From: a bacterium
Lineage (GTDB): Bacteria; Pseudomonadota; Alphaproteobacteria; Rhizobiales; Xanthobacteraceae
Length of the DNA stretch: 16,095 bases
Assembly: GCA_029946075.1 (NCBI GenBank)
Contig: JAQSDT010000711.1
Location: forward strand, 1 to 16,095
Reading direction: 5' to 3'
The notes under the pieces were generated by a model that was given only the letters and a program-made list of their open reading frames with translations, was not told the DNA's origin and did no database searches. Positions 6,606 through 13,850 of the stretch are shown one piece after another. How positions within the stretch are numbered: position 1 is the first letter of the stretch; each line of letters opens with the position of its first letter. The translations under genes and the position numbers were made by a program.

Positions 6606-8165
6606 CTATTCCACCACGGCATGATCCGGCGGCGCCGATTGCGCGCGCAGCACGGCCTTGGTCGAACCGATCATGACGGCGAGCGGGATGACGACGATCA
6701 CGAAGATCATCACCATCTGGTAGTCCTGCGAGAACGCGATGATCTGGGCCTGCGTCTTGACCATCGCATCCGCCATGGCGCGGCCGGCGTCGGTGGTGAG
6801 GTCGATCATGCCGCGTATGCCGGGCATCTGCAGGGCGTGGTTGAACGGGTTGACGTGCTCCGACAGCACCGAATAGACGCGGCGCGATCCCTGCGTCAGT
6901 TCCGAGATCACGATGGAAATGCCGATCGAGCTGGCGACGTTGCGCATCAGGGTCAGCATCGAGGTGCCGTCGGTGCGCAGGTGGTTGGGCAGCGTCAGGA
7001 ACGCCACCGTCGAGAGCGGCACGAACACGAGGCCGAAGCCGAAACCCTGCAGCACGCTGATGACGACGATTTCGGTCACGCCGGTCATGTCGGTCCAGCC
7101 GGTCATGTAGAACAGCGAGAAGCCGGTGATGCTGAGGCCGGTGATGATCAGCGTGCGCGCCTCGATGTAGCGCATCATGCGGCCGACCAGCATCATGGCG
7201 ACGAAGGTGCCGCAGCCGCGGCTCGCCAGCAGCAGGCCTGCGGTGATGATGGGGTAGCCGATCACGTTCTGCAGGAACGGCGAGGACAGCGCCATGGTCG
7301 AGAACAGCACGAGGCCCATCACGGCCATGAACACACAGCCGCTGACGAAGTTTTTGTCCTTGAACAGCGCGAACTGGATGAACGGCTTCGATGTCGTCAG
7401 CGAATGGGCGAAGAAATAGTAGAACCCGATCGCCGAGACGATGAACTCGGCGATGATCTCGCCGGATTCGAACCAGCCGAGCTGCTCGCCGCGGTCGAGT
7501 GCCAGCTGCAGCGAGCCGATCGCGACCGCAAGCGCCGTGAAGCCGAACCAGTCGAAGCGCAGCGCCATGTCTTTCCTGGTCTCGTCCATGAAGATCATGA
7601 GGCCGAGCACGGTGAAGATGCCGAACGGCAGGTTGACGAAGAACACCCAGTGCCAGGAATAGCTTTCGGTCAGCCATGCCCCGAGCGACGGGCCCATGAT
7701 CGGCCCCATCATCACGCCCATGCCCCAGATCGACATCGCCTTGGCGCGCTCGTGCAGCGCATAGGAGTCGAGCATCACGGCCTGCGACAGCGGCACCAGC
7801 GCCGCGCCGAACACGCCCTGCATCAGGCGGAACACCACCATCTGGTTGATGTCCTGCGCGAGGCCGCACAGCACCGAAGCGATGGTGAAGCCGCCGGAGC
7901 AGATGATGAAGATGCGCTTGCGGCCGAAGCGGTTGGCGATCCAGCCTACCGGCGCCGTCATGATCGCGGCGGCGACGATGTAGGACGTCAGCACCCAGTT
8001 GATCTGGTCCTGCGACGCCGACAGCGTGCCCTGCATATAGGGCAGCGCGACGTTGGCGATGGTGGTGTCCAGCGCCTGCATGATGGTCGCCGTCATGGCG
8101 CAGATCGTCACCATGTTCCGGCGCAGGCCGGGAACCGAGGCGGATACTGTGCCGGGTGACGCCAT
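6606..8165 (-). CDS. emrB: DHA2-family multidrug efflux permease (EmrB-like)
   Basis: A 519-residue major-facilitator protein, the length expected for 14-helix DHA2 exporters. Motifs in order: LDTTIANVALP (32-42, motif D1), GWIANRFGRKR (74-84, motif A), RLMQG with the motif B Arg113, GPIMGPSLG (154-162, motif C) and WHWVFFVNLPFG (171-182), very typical of EmrB/QacA-type proteins. These carriers expel hydrophobic or weakly acidic compounds using the proton gradient and work with an EmrA adaptor and an outer-membrane channel. The gene lies six bases after the emrA stop, so the two are surely cotranscribed. The start at 8165 has only a weak ribosome site, consistent with translational coupling. 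No outer-membrane factor gene is in the window. The substrate is unknown. Confidence 0.92.
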   Translation of the reverse strand: MASPGTVSASVPGLRRNMVTICAMTATIMQALDTTIANVALPYMQGTLSASQDQINWVLTSYIVAAAIMTAPVGWIANRFGRKRIFIICSGGFTIASVLCGLAQDINQMVVFRLMQGVFGAALVPLSQAVMLDSYALHERAKAMSIWGMGVMMGPIMGPSLGAWLTESYSWHWVFFVNLPFGIFTVLGLMIFMDETRKDMALRFDWFGFTALAVAIGSLQLALDRGEQLGWFESGEIIAEFIVSAIGFYYFFAHSLTTSKPFIQFALFKDKNFVSGCVFMAVMGLVLFSTMALSSPFLQNVIGYPIITAGLLLASRGCGTFVAMMLVGRMMRYIEARTLIITGLSITGFSLFYMTGWTDMTGVTEIVVISVLQGFGFGLVFVPLSTVAFLTLPNHLRTDGTSMLTLMRNVASSIGISIVISELTQGSRRVYSVLSEHVNPFNHALQMPGIRGMIDLTTDAGRAMADAMVKTQAQIIAFSQDYQMVMIFVIVVIPLAVMIGSTKAVLRAQSAPPDHAVVE

Positions 8166-8171
8166 GGCGGA

Positions 8172-9338
8172 TCAGTCGTGTTCCTGATTGGCCACCGCCG
8201 GCGTGAAGCCGAGCAGCGCCGCCAGCGAGCGGCGATGGTTGGTATCGATCGTGGCGTAGACGCTCATGCCGGCTTTCAGCTTGCGGACGAACTTGTCGTT
8301 CTGGTCGAAATAGATCCGCACCGGCACGCGCTGGACGACCTTGACGAAATTGCCCGAGGCGTTCTGCGGCGGCAGGATTGCGAACTGCGCGCCGGTGCCG
8401 GGCGACAGCGAGCCGATCGTGCCCTTGAAGATGTGGTTGGGGAACGCGTCGACCTCGAGCTTCACCGCCTGGCCTGTTGTCACATAGGTCAGATCGGATT
8501 CTTTCGGGTTGGCGTCAACCCACGGGTTTGCGGTGTCGATGATGCTGAACACCGGCGAGCCCGCGACGACGAAGCGGCCGAGCTGAATCTGCTCGACCTG
8601 CGTCGCGGTGCCGGCCATCGGTGCGCGCATCACGGTATGATCGAGATTGCGCTGGGCCTGGTCGAGCGCCGCCTGCGCCTGCGCGTAGGGCGGGAATTCG
8701 GCGATCGGCAATTCGGGATTGCCGAGCAGTTGCGCCCTGGCCGTCGCGATCTTCTGCTGCAACAGCTGAAACTGTGCGCTCGCGGTCACCAGCGCGGTCG
8801 AGGCGTTGTCGAGATCAAGCTGCGAGCCGACACTGTTCTTCACCAGCGACGATTTGCGTTCGACGTCGCGCCGCTTCAGGTCCATGCCCTGCTGCGACAG
8901 TTCGCCCATCTGGCCGTAGATCTTCAAATCCGCGATCAGATTGTCATAGGTGACCTTGGCTTGCGCCAGCGTCGCTTTGGCCTGCGCCACCGCGAGGCGG
9001 AACGGCACCGGATCGATCTCGAACAGCACGTCGCCGGGCTTGACCTGCTGACCTTCCTTCACGACGACCCGTTCGATCTTGCCGGAGATATCCGGCGTGA
9101 TCAGCACCTTCTGCGCGCCCACATAGGCATCGTCGGTGGTCACGTAGCGGCCACCATTGAGATAGAAGGTGACGCCTGCCACGGCGGCCACCAGCGGCAA
9201 CACCACCAGCAGCAGGAAGCGGCGATAGCGGCGCATGCCGGCCATCAGCCGGCGGCGCGGTTCGGCGGCCAGTTTTGGCCGCGGCGTCGCGGGGCTGGCT
9301 TTTTGCTCGGGCGGGAATTTGAGAACGGGATCAGCCAT
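8172..9338 (-). CDS. emrA: HlyD/EmrA-family membrane fusion protein
   Basis: A 388-residue periplasmic adaptor linking the EmrB permease to an outer-membrane channel. After a basic Pro-rich cytoplasmic tail there is one membrane segment (about 41-61), then the first lipoyl half-motif (YVGAQKVLITPDISGKIERVVVKEGQ, about 72-97). A long Ala/Gln-rich alpha-helical hairpin follows (about 112-235), then the second lipoyl half (LDHTVMRAPMAGTATQV, about 232-248) and the beta-barrel domain. This is the standard order for EmrA. The start ATG overlaps the last eight bases of marR and the stop lies six bases before emrB, giving a tight marR-emrA-emrB operon. Confidence 0.92.
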   Translation of the reverse strand: MADPVLKFPPEQKASPATPRPKLAAEPRRRLMAGMRRYRRFLLLVVLPLVAAVAGVTFYLNGGRYVTTDDAYVGAQKVLITPDISGKIERVVVKEGQQVKPGDVLFEIDPVPFRLAVAQAKATLAQAKVTYDNLIADLKIYGQMGELSQQGMDLKRRDVERKSSLVKNSVGSQLDLDNASTALVTASAQFQLLQQKIATARAQLLGNPELPIAEFPPYAQAQAALDQAQRNLDHTVMRAPMAGTATQVEQIQLGRFVVAGSPVFSIIDTANPWVDANPKESDLTYVTTGQAVKLEVDAFPNHIFKGTIGSLSPGTGAQFAILPPQNASGNFVKVVQRVPVRIYFDQNDKFVRKLKAGMSVYATIDTNHRRSLAALLGFTPAVANQEHD

Positions 9339-9825
9339 AGCGCTGCTCCTTCCTGGGAGGTTCGCTCACGGGATTCTGCACCGCGTTGCGAACGTTTTCC
9401 TTGATCTGGTCGAGTTGGGTGAGCAGGCGGTGCGCGTCGGCGGGGTTGATGCCCTCCAGCGCGGTCGCCGTCAGTTCGGAGCGGAGACCCGCCAGCTTGC
9501 CGAGCAGCGGGCGCGCGGCCTTCTTCAGATAGAGACGGTTGACGCGGCGGTCGGTCTCGTCGCCGCGGCGCTCGATCCAGCCATTGTCGCAGAGCTTGTC
9601 GATCAGCCGTGTCAGCGTGATCGGCTGCATCTCCATCTGTTCGGCGAGTTCGGACTGCTTCAGCCCCTCGGTGCGCTCGATCTTGGCCAGAACCGCCCAT
9701 TGCGCGCGGGTGATGCCGTAGCGGGCGGCCTGCCGGTCGGCATAGGCGCGCATCATGCGCTGCACCTCGCCGAGCGTGAACAGGAAGTTCATATCCACCG
9801 AACCGCGCATCAGCCAAATCTCCAT
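9331..9825 (-). CDS. MarR-family transcriptional regulator
   Basis: A 164-residue winged-helix regulator that probably represses its own operon and the emrAB genes it overlaps. The DNA-binding part spans roughly 40-105: TRAQWAVLAKIER, KQSELAEQMEMQPITLTRLIDKL (recognition helix about 67-78) and the wing DETDRRVNRLYL (89-100) with its conserved Asp and Arg residues. Members usually lose DNA binding when a phenolic or drug-like ligand binds the dimer. The start is uncertain. ATG 9825 has no ribosome site and lies at the edge of the putative operator. ATG 9810 has GGAG nine bases upstream. ATG 9792 would begin at the conserved MNFLFTLGE. Divergent zur lies about 130 bases away. Confidence 0.92.
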   Translation of the reverse strand: MEIWLMRGSVDMNFLFTLGEVQRMMRAYADRQAARYGITRAQWAVLAKIERTEGLKQSELAEQMEMQPITLTRLIDKLCDNGWIERRGDETDRRVNRLYLKKAARPLLGKLAGLRSELTATALEGINPADAHRLLTQLDQIKENVRNAVQNPVSEPPRKEQRYG

Positions 9826-9853
9826 AAGCTTCGGATATAATAAGCTAGCTTAT
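9824..9853. promoter_or_regulatory. Putative MarR operator between marR and zur
   Basis: A perfect 14-bp palindrome, ATAAGCTAGCTTAT (9840-9853), lies immediately upstream of marR. The half-site ATAAGCT is repeated 16 bases away (9824-9830) and overlaps the first possible marR start codon. The spacer contains TATAAT on the + strand and TATTAT on the - strand, so promoter elements and operator overlap. An AT-rich palindrome of this size beside its regulator gene is the normal layout of an autoregulated MarR repressor. The palindrome is seen; the binding is inferred. Confidence 0.6.
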
Positions 9854-9956
9854 GAATTCCGCATGGCCGGTTAACGGTGACGTGACCCGCTCCCAGCACA
9901 TGGCTGGGAACCGAGCCCCTCCCGGGCTATGGGATTGGCCCCCGAAATGCTATGCA

Positions 9957-10451
9957 ATGGCCGAAATGACCCTGGCCAAGCCGACATTCCCCGCGCCCGA
10001 TCACGATCATGGCCGCTGCACTGCGGAAGCGATGACCCATGCCGAAGCGGTGTGCGTGCGGCGGGCGCAGAAATTCACTCCGATCCGGCGCCAGGTGCTG
10101 CAGGCGCTGCTGTCGAGCCATCGGCCGCTCGGGGCCTATGAAGTGATCGACGAACTCGCCAAATCGATGCCGCGGCCGGCGCCGATCACGGTCTACCGCG
10201 CGCTGGATTTTCTGATGGAGAACGGCCTCGTCCACCGGATCGAGAGCCGCAACGCCTTCCTCGCCTGCGCGCATGATCATGACGAGACCTCGATGGTCGC
10301 GTTCCTGATCTGCGATCATTGCGGCTCGGTCGGCGAGATTCCGGCTGCACCCGTCGCGCAAAGCCTGAATGCGGCGGCGCGCGCGTCCGGGTTTGCGCCG
10401 AAACTGTCGGTCGTGGAAATCGCCGGCACCTGCGCGCACTGCCAGAAATAA
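9957..10451 (+). CDS. zur: Fur-family zinc uptake regulator
   Basis: A 164-residue Fur-family repressor. The winged-helix part runs RRAQKFTPIRRQVLQALL (36-52), SHRPLGAYEVIDELA (54-68), ITVYRALDFLMENGLVHRIES (77-97). The sequence HRIESRNAFLAC is characteristic of Zur rather than Fur or PerR. Two CxxC pairs, Cys119/Cys122 (CDHC) and Cys159/Cys162 (CAHC), form the structural zinc site. Regulatory ligands His93, Cys104 and His106 are present. Zinc-loaded Zur represses zinc importers such as ZnuABC. ATG 9957 is preferred: the frame is open back to 9852, but those 35 codons do not look like a Zur N-terminus. A DHDH cluster (15-18) and a HDHDE (106-110) add extra histidines. No Zur box was recognised upstream. 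Confidence 0.9.
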   Translation: MAEMTLAKPTFPAPDHDHGRCTAEAMTHAEAVCVRRAQKFTPIRRQVLQALLSSHRPLGAYEVIDELAKSMPRPAPITVYRALDFLMENGLVHRIESRNAFLACAHDHDETSMVAFLICDHCGSVGEIPAAPVAQSLNAAARASGFAPKLSVVEIAGTCAHCQK

Positions 10452-10486
10452 CAACAACGCGGCGATCAAGCCGGCCACGAGGATAA

Positions 10487-11425
10487 ATGTCGTCCAATCC
10501 AGTTCAATCTTCCGCCGCCCGGGCGCTCACCCCGGGCGCCATCGCCTTGATGCTGATGCTGTGCCTGAGCTGGGGCTTCAACCAGATCGCGGTGAAGCTG
10601 GCGCTGCCCGACGTGCCGCCGATGATGCAGGCCCTGTTACGCTCCGTCGGCGCACTGCCGGTGATGCTGTTCGCGGGCTGGGTGCGCGGCGTCAAATTCT
10701 TCGAACGCGACGGTTCGCTCGGACCGGGCCTTCTGGCCGGCACGCTGTTTGGCATCGAGTTCGTGCTGATCTTTACGGGTCTCGTCTTCACCTCGGCGTC
10801 GCGCGCGGCGGTGTTTCTCTACACCGCGCCGTTCTTCGTCGCGCTCGGTTCATACCAGTTTCTCGGCGAACGCCTCAGCGCGCTGCAATGGAGCGGGCTC
10901 GGCCTCAGCTTCGCGGGCGTCGCGCTCGCGATCGGCGTGCCGCAGCCCAATGTCGACGCGACGGTGCTGCTCGGCGATCTCCTCGTCGTGTGCGGCGGCG
11001 CGCTGTGGGGCGCGACCACACTGATCGCCAAGGGTACCCGGCTGCGCAACGCCGCACCGGAGAAGGCGCTGAGCTACCAGGTCGCGATATCGATCCCGAT
11101 CCTCGGCGGCGCCTCGTGGCTGTTCGGCGAGAAGATCACGCACATGCCGGGCCTGCTGTCGGTCTCGCTGCTGGCCTACCAGGCGTTCTGGGTGGTGGGC
11201 TGCACCTTCGTGCTGTGGTTCGCGCTGGTGAAGACCTATTCGGCGAGTAAATTGTCGTCGTTCACCTTCATCACGCCGCTGTTCGGCGTCGTCGCCGCCT
11301 ATTTCATCATGCACGACACCCTGACGATCACCTTCGGCCTCGCGGCGCTGCTGGTCATCCTCGGGCTCTATCTCGTCAACAAGCCGGACCCGAAGGTGAC
11401 ACCGGATCCGAATCTGCCGGCGTGA
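10487..11425 (+). CDS. DMT-superfamily (EamA) transporter
   Basis: A 312-residue integral membrane protein with about ten hydrophobic segments arranged as two EamA repeats (about 18-150 and 160-300). The first begins with the typical LMLCLSWGFNQIAVKLAL. Proteins of this family export amino acids, nucleobases or other small metabolites, and a few carry metals; the substrate cannot be read from sequence. GAGGA lies about five bases before ATG 10487. The gene starts 35 bases after zur on the same strand with no terminator between them, so it is probably cotranscribed with zur. Whether that implies a zinc-linked role is open. A palindromic repeat begins 10 bases after its stop. Confidence 0.88.
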   Translation: MSSNPVQSSAARALTPGAIALMLMLCLSWGFNQIAVKLALPDVPPMMQALLRSVGALPVMLFAGWVRGVKFFERDGSLGPGLLAGTLFGIEFVLIFTGLVFTSASRAAVFLYTAPFFVALGSYQFLGERLSALQWSGLGLSFAGVALAIGVPQPNVDATVLLGDLLVVCGGALWGATTLIAKGTRLRNAAPEKALSYQVAISIPILGGASWLFGEKITHMPGLLSVSLLAYQAFWVVGCTFVLWFALVKTYSASKLSSFTFITPLFGVVAAYFIMHDTLTITFGLAALLVILGLYLVNKPDPKVTPDPNLPA

Positions 11426-11434
11426 TCGGAAAAC

Positions 11435-11570
11435 CCGTCATCCTGAGGTGCGAGCGCTTGCGAGCCTCGAAGGATGAGCGGCCCCACTGTGGCCGTCCGC
11501 CCCTCGAGGGCTGCGCTGCGCGCGGCCACCTCAGGGGTGAACGCAATTGCGTTCATCCCCGGGGTGACGG
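11435..11570. repeat. Nested palindromic intergenic element
   Basis: The gap between converging genes (11426-11595) is filled by a structured element bounded by CCGTCA (11435-11440) and TGACGG (11565-11570). Inside, CATCCT (11439-11444) pairs with AGGATG (11471-11476), and CCTGAGGTG (11442-11450) pairs with CACCTCAGG (11527-11535). A perfect 16-bp palindrome GAACGCAATTGCGTTC (11539-11554) is extended by GGGG/CCCC. The pairings compete, so alternative folds are possible. The CATCCTGAGGTGCGAGC-type sequence is familiar from dispersed intergenic repeats in Bradyrhizobiaceae. A terminator role for the convergent genes is possible. Confidence 0.7.
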
Positions 11571-11595
11571 ATAACTCAATCACGGTGCCACGGCT

Positions 11596-12672
11596 TCACA
11601 GCGGGCCGAGCACGCCCCAGCGAAAATCGCAAAACTGCTTCGCGGCGATCGCGACGCCGCTGCTGATGATCTCCCGGTGCCCGGCCGAGGCGACCCTGAG
11701 CTCTTCGTCGCGGTTGATGATCGAGCCGGCTTCGAGCAGCACGGCGGGCATCCGCGTCTTTTTCAGCACGATCAGCTTGTCGTAGCTGTAGACCCCGGTT
11801 TCCTCGTTCAGCAGCGGATGCTGGTAGCGGCCCATGATGGCTTGCGAATATTGCCGCGCATATTGCAGGCCCTGCGCTTTCATTTCCTTGGCCACCAGTT
11901 CGGCAAACCGAAGGCTGGTGCCGAACTCCGGATTGTTGCGCGAGACGAACACGGAATGGCCGCCGAAGCGGTCGCTGTAATAGCGCTTCTTGCCCTCGAA
12001 CTCCCATTCATCGAGGAACTTGTCGGGCACCGAATCATGATGGATCGACAGAAAGAGATGTGCGCCGAGATTGTTGGCGGTGTCGACGCGCCGGACCAGG
12101 CTGCGCCGCGCCTTGCCCTCGGTCAGCAGCAGTTTTGTTTCCGTGAAGCCTTCGGCCTTCAGCTTCTCCTCGACCCGTCGCGCCAGCCGCAGATTGTAGG
12201 TGAATTCGGAGACGTTCCGCGCGCTCATGGCGCCCTCGGATTCGGCAGTGTGGCCGACGTCGACGATGATGCGGAATTTGGAAGGATCGCATCTCGGCTT
12301 GAGGGCCGCGGCGAGGCTCAGATTCAGCGGTCCCAGCGCGGCAAGCTTGACGGTGCCGGATGCTGCCGTTGCGGCAGGTTTTGGCGTAGTAGCCGGTTTC
12401 GGTGTTGCGGCGGGCTTCGCCGCGGCGTTGCGCTTCGGCGGCGTGGCTTGCCTGGCTGGTGCGGCTGCTTTCGGCGAGGCAGCAGGCCTGGCTGGCTTTC
12501 CAGGCTGCGCCGCGTTCTTCCTTCCCGATCCCTTGAAGAGATCCGACAGCCAGCCGGCGTGGCTGACGTCGATCGGCAGCAATATCGAAAAGGCCAATGC
12601 AGCGATGACGATGCGTTGGCGCGGCGCTGCGCGAAAGCTGATTCTCGCCCGTTGTTTGGCCGACGACAGCAA
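11596..12672 (-). CDS. Secreted N-acetylmuramoyl-L-alanine amidase (Amidase_3)
   Basis: A zinc amidase that cuts between MurNAc and the stem peptide of peptidoglycan. After a signal segment (about 20-39, ending SHA-GW) comes a Lys/Ala/Pro-rich low-complexity linker (about 55-105), then the catalytic domain. The zinc ligands are visible: His141 (VDVGHTAESEG), Glu156 (NVSEF), His211 (FLSIHHDS) and the catalytic Glu314 (LLEAGSIIN). The usual DxGHGG is changed to DVGHTA. The start is ambiguous: TTG 12672 is chosen because GGGGAAG lies eight bases upstream and the signal peptide then sits near the N-terminus. ATG 12837 would add 55 residues that overlap the preceding gene and read like out-of-frame sequence. 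It follows that gene by 92 bases and probably belongs to its operon. Confidence 0.88.
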   Translation of the reverse strand: MLSSAKQRARISFRAAPRQRIVIAALAFSILLPIDVSHAGWLSDLFKGSGRKNAAQPGKPARPAASPKAAAPARQATPPKRNAAAKPAATPKPATTPKPAATAASGTVKLAALGPLNLSLAAALKPRCDPSKFRIIVDVGHTAESEGAMSARNVSEFTYNLRLARRVEEKLKAEGFTETKLLLTEGKARRSLVRRVDTANNLGAHLFLSIHHDSVPDKFLDEWEFEGKKRYYSDRFGGHSVFVSRNNPEFGTSLRFAELVAKEMKAQGLQYARQYSQAIMGRYQHPLLNEETGVYSYDKLIVLKKTRMPAVLLEAGSIINRDEELRVASAGHREIISSGVAIAAKQFCDFRWGVLGPL

Positions 12673-12764
12673 TCTCTGCTTCCCCAGAATGGCTTCCGTC
12701 CGAACTGCACTATGAACGATGAAACGCCGGAAATATATTCCGATTCGGGCAGCCGTTCGCAGGC

Positions 12765-13847
12765 TCAAATTTTCTTGCCGGCCTTGATCTCGTTGAAGGT
12801 GACGAGCGCGCGCTCGAATTTTTCGTTGAACAGCCACATCGCGTCGAGAATTTCGCGGAAGGTCGCCGACGTCCTGGCACGGTCGGCCTTGCCATAGGCG
12901 AACATGCTGTTGTTGCGCAGGTAGCCCATGATCTTCGGATCGGACACGCGGTAGCCGAGCAAATTGCCCGACCTCATCGCGGCCTTGGTGGGCGAAGGTA
13001 CGATCTGGATGAGCTCAAAAAGCCTTAACTGGTCGATCGGGTCCGGAAGTGTTTTCGCAATGGCCGGGATTTGCTGGAACAGTTCGGCATGGGCGTTCAT
13101 CAGTCCGTCGCGCACCGCGGTCCAGTGATTGTAGCGGTGGTCGGAACCGCCGACCCGTGCCTCTTCCCTGTCGTCGCGCGCATTCAGCGCGGCATCCAGC
13201 GCTGTGATTTGTGGCTTGATTGCAGCCCATTTCTTGCGGCCGTTCTGATCCTCGGCCGGGCCGGTCTGAAAGCTTCCCTTGTATTTGTTGGAGCGCGCAT
13301 TGCCGATGTTCTGGTTGCCGTTGGTCTCGGCGAAGAACATGCCGAGGCTGATGCGGCCGGCGGTTTCGATGTTGGCGGCATCGAGGCCCCTGGCGCGGGC
13401 GATGGCCATGCCGAGGTCGGCGACGTCCTTGAAGGGTGTCGCCGAATTCTGCGCGCCCGCGGGCGGCGCCTGCATGACCTCGAAAATGCTCTTGTATTCG
13501 TCGATCAGCGGCTCGGTGTCGGCGTCGAAATAGGCCGGCGGAATTCCGAACTTGTTGGGCCGTCCGATCCTGGACGGCAGAACGTCGGAAAGGTCCTTGC
13601 GGGCGCTCATCATGTTGTTGCGCGCGAGGTAGAGCGCCTGTCCCGGCAGATTGGGCAGGCCCTGCTTCGCATTGATCTGCGCGCGCCGCTGGCTCAGGAT
13701 CGCCTTGAAGCTGCTGACGGCCTCGTTGTAGGTGCCGAGCGCCTGCGATTGCGCTTCCGTGAGCGCGGCCGGCTGGCTCATCGCCGGCGTCGTCACGAGG
13801 AGCGCGAGCGCGAGAGCGGACGCCGCGACGAGGCTTCTTGCGGTCAT
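12765..13847 (-). CDS. Secreted protein of unknown function with lysozyme-like motif
   Basis: I do not recognise this 360-residue protein. It begins with a Sec signal peptide (LVAASALALALLVTTPAMS, cleavage near 24), so the mature protein is probably periplasmic. Most of it is predicted helical and charged, with no membrane segment. Residues 168-196 read as an active-site-like stretch: Glu174, then TNGN (175-178), Ser186 and GSFQTG (191-196). This recalls the E-S-x-G-N ... S ... G-x-x-Q pattern of lysozyme-like lytic transglycosylases. An earlier family-wide role in cell-wall turnover would fit the amidase gene just downstream. The gene starts three bases after the sulfurtransferase stop, implying coupling. 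The motif could be chance; confidence is high that the gene is real and low for the function. Confidence 0.85.
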   Translation of the reverse strand: MTARSLVAASALALALLVTTPAMSQPAALTEAQSQALGTYNEAVSSFKAILSQRRAQINAKQGLPNLPGQALYLARNNMMSARKDLSDVLPSRIGRPNKFGIPPAYFDADTEPLIDEYKSIFEVMQAPPAGAQNSATPFKDVADLGMAIARARGLDAANIETAGRISLGMFFAETNGNQNIGNARSNKYKGSFQTGPAEDQNGRKKWAAIKPQITALDAALNARDDREEARVGGSDHRYNHWTAVRDGLMNAHAELFQQIPAIAKTLPDPIDQLRLFELIQIVPSPTKAAMRSGNLLGYRVSDPKIMGYLRNNSMFAYGKADRARTSATFREILDAMWLFNEKFERALVTFNEIKAGKKI

Positions 13848-13850
13848 GGC

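Noticed and set aside
6582..8159. 525-codon open frame on the + strand opposite emrB
   Set aside because: Codon-aligned shadow of a 14-helix transporter; the product is a His/Asp/Arg-rich string (reverse of hydrophobic codons) and not a plausible protein.
9852..9956. N-terminal extension of zur from ATG 9852
   Set aside because: It starts inside the putative operator, has no ribosome site and lacks similarity to the usual Zur N-terminus; ATG 9957 gives the normal length.
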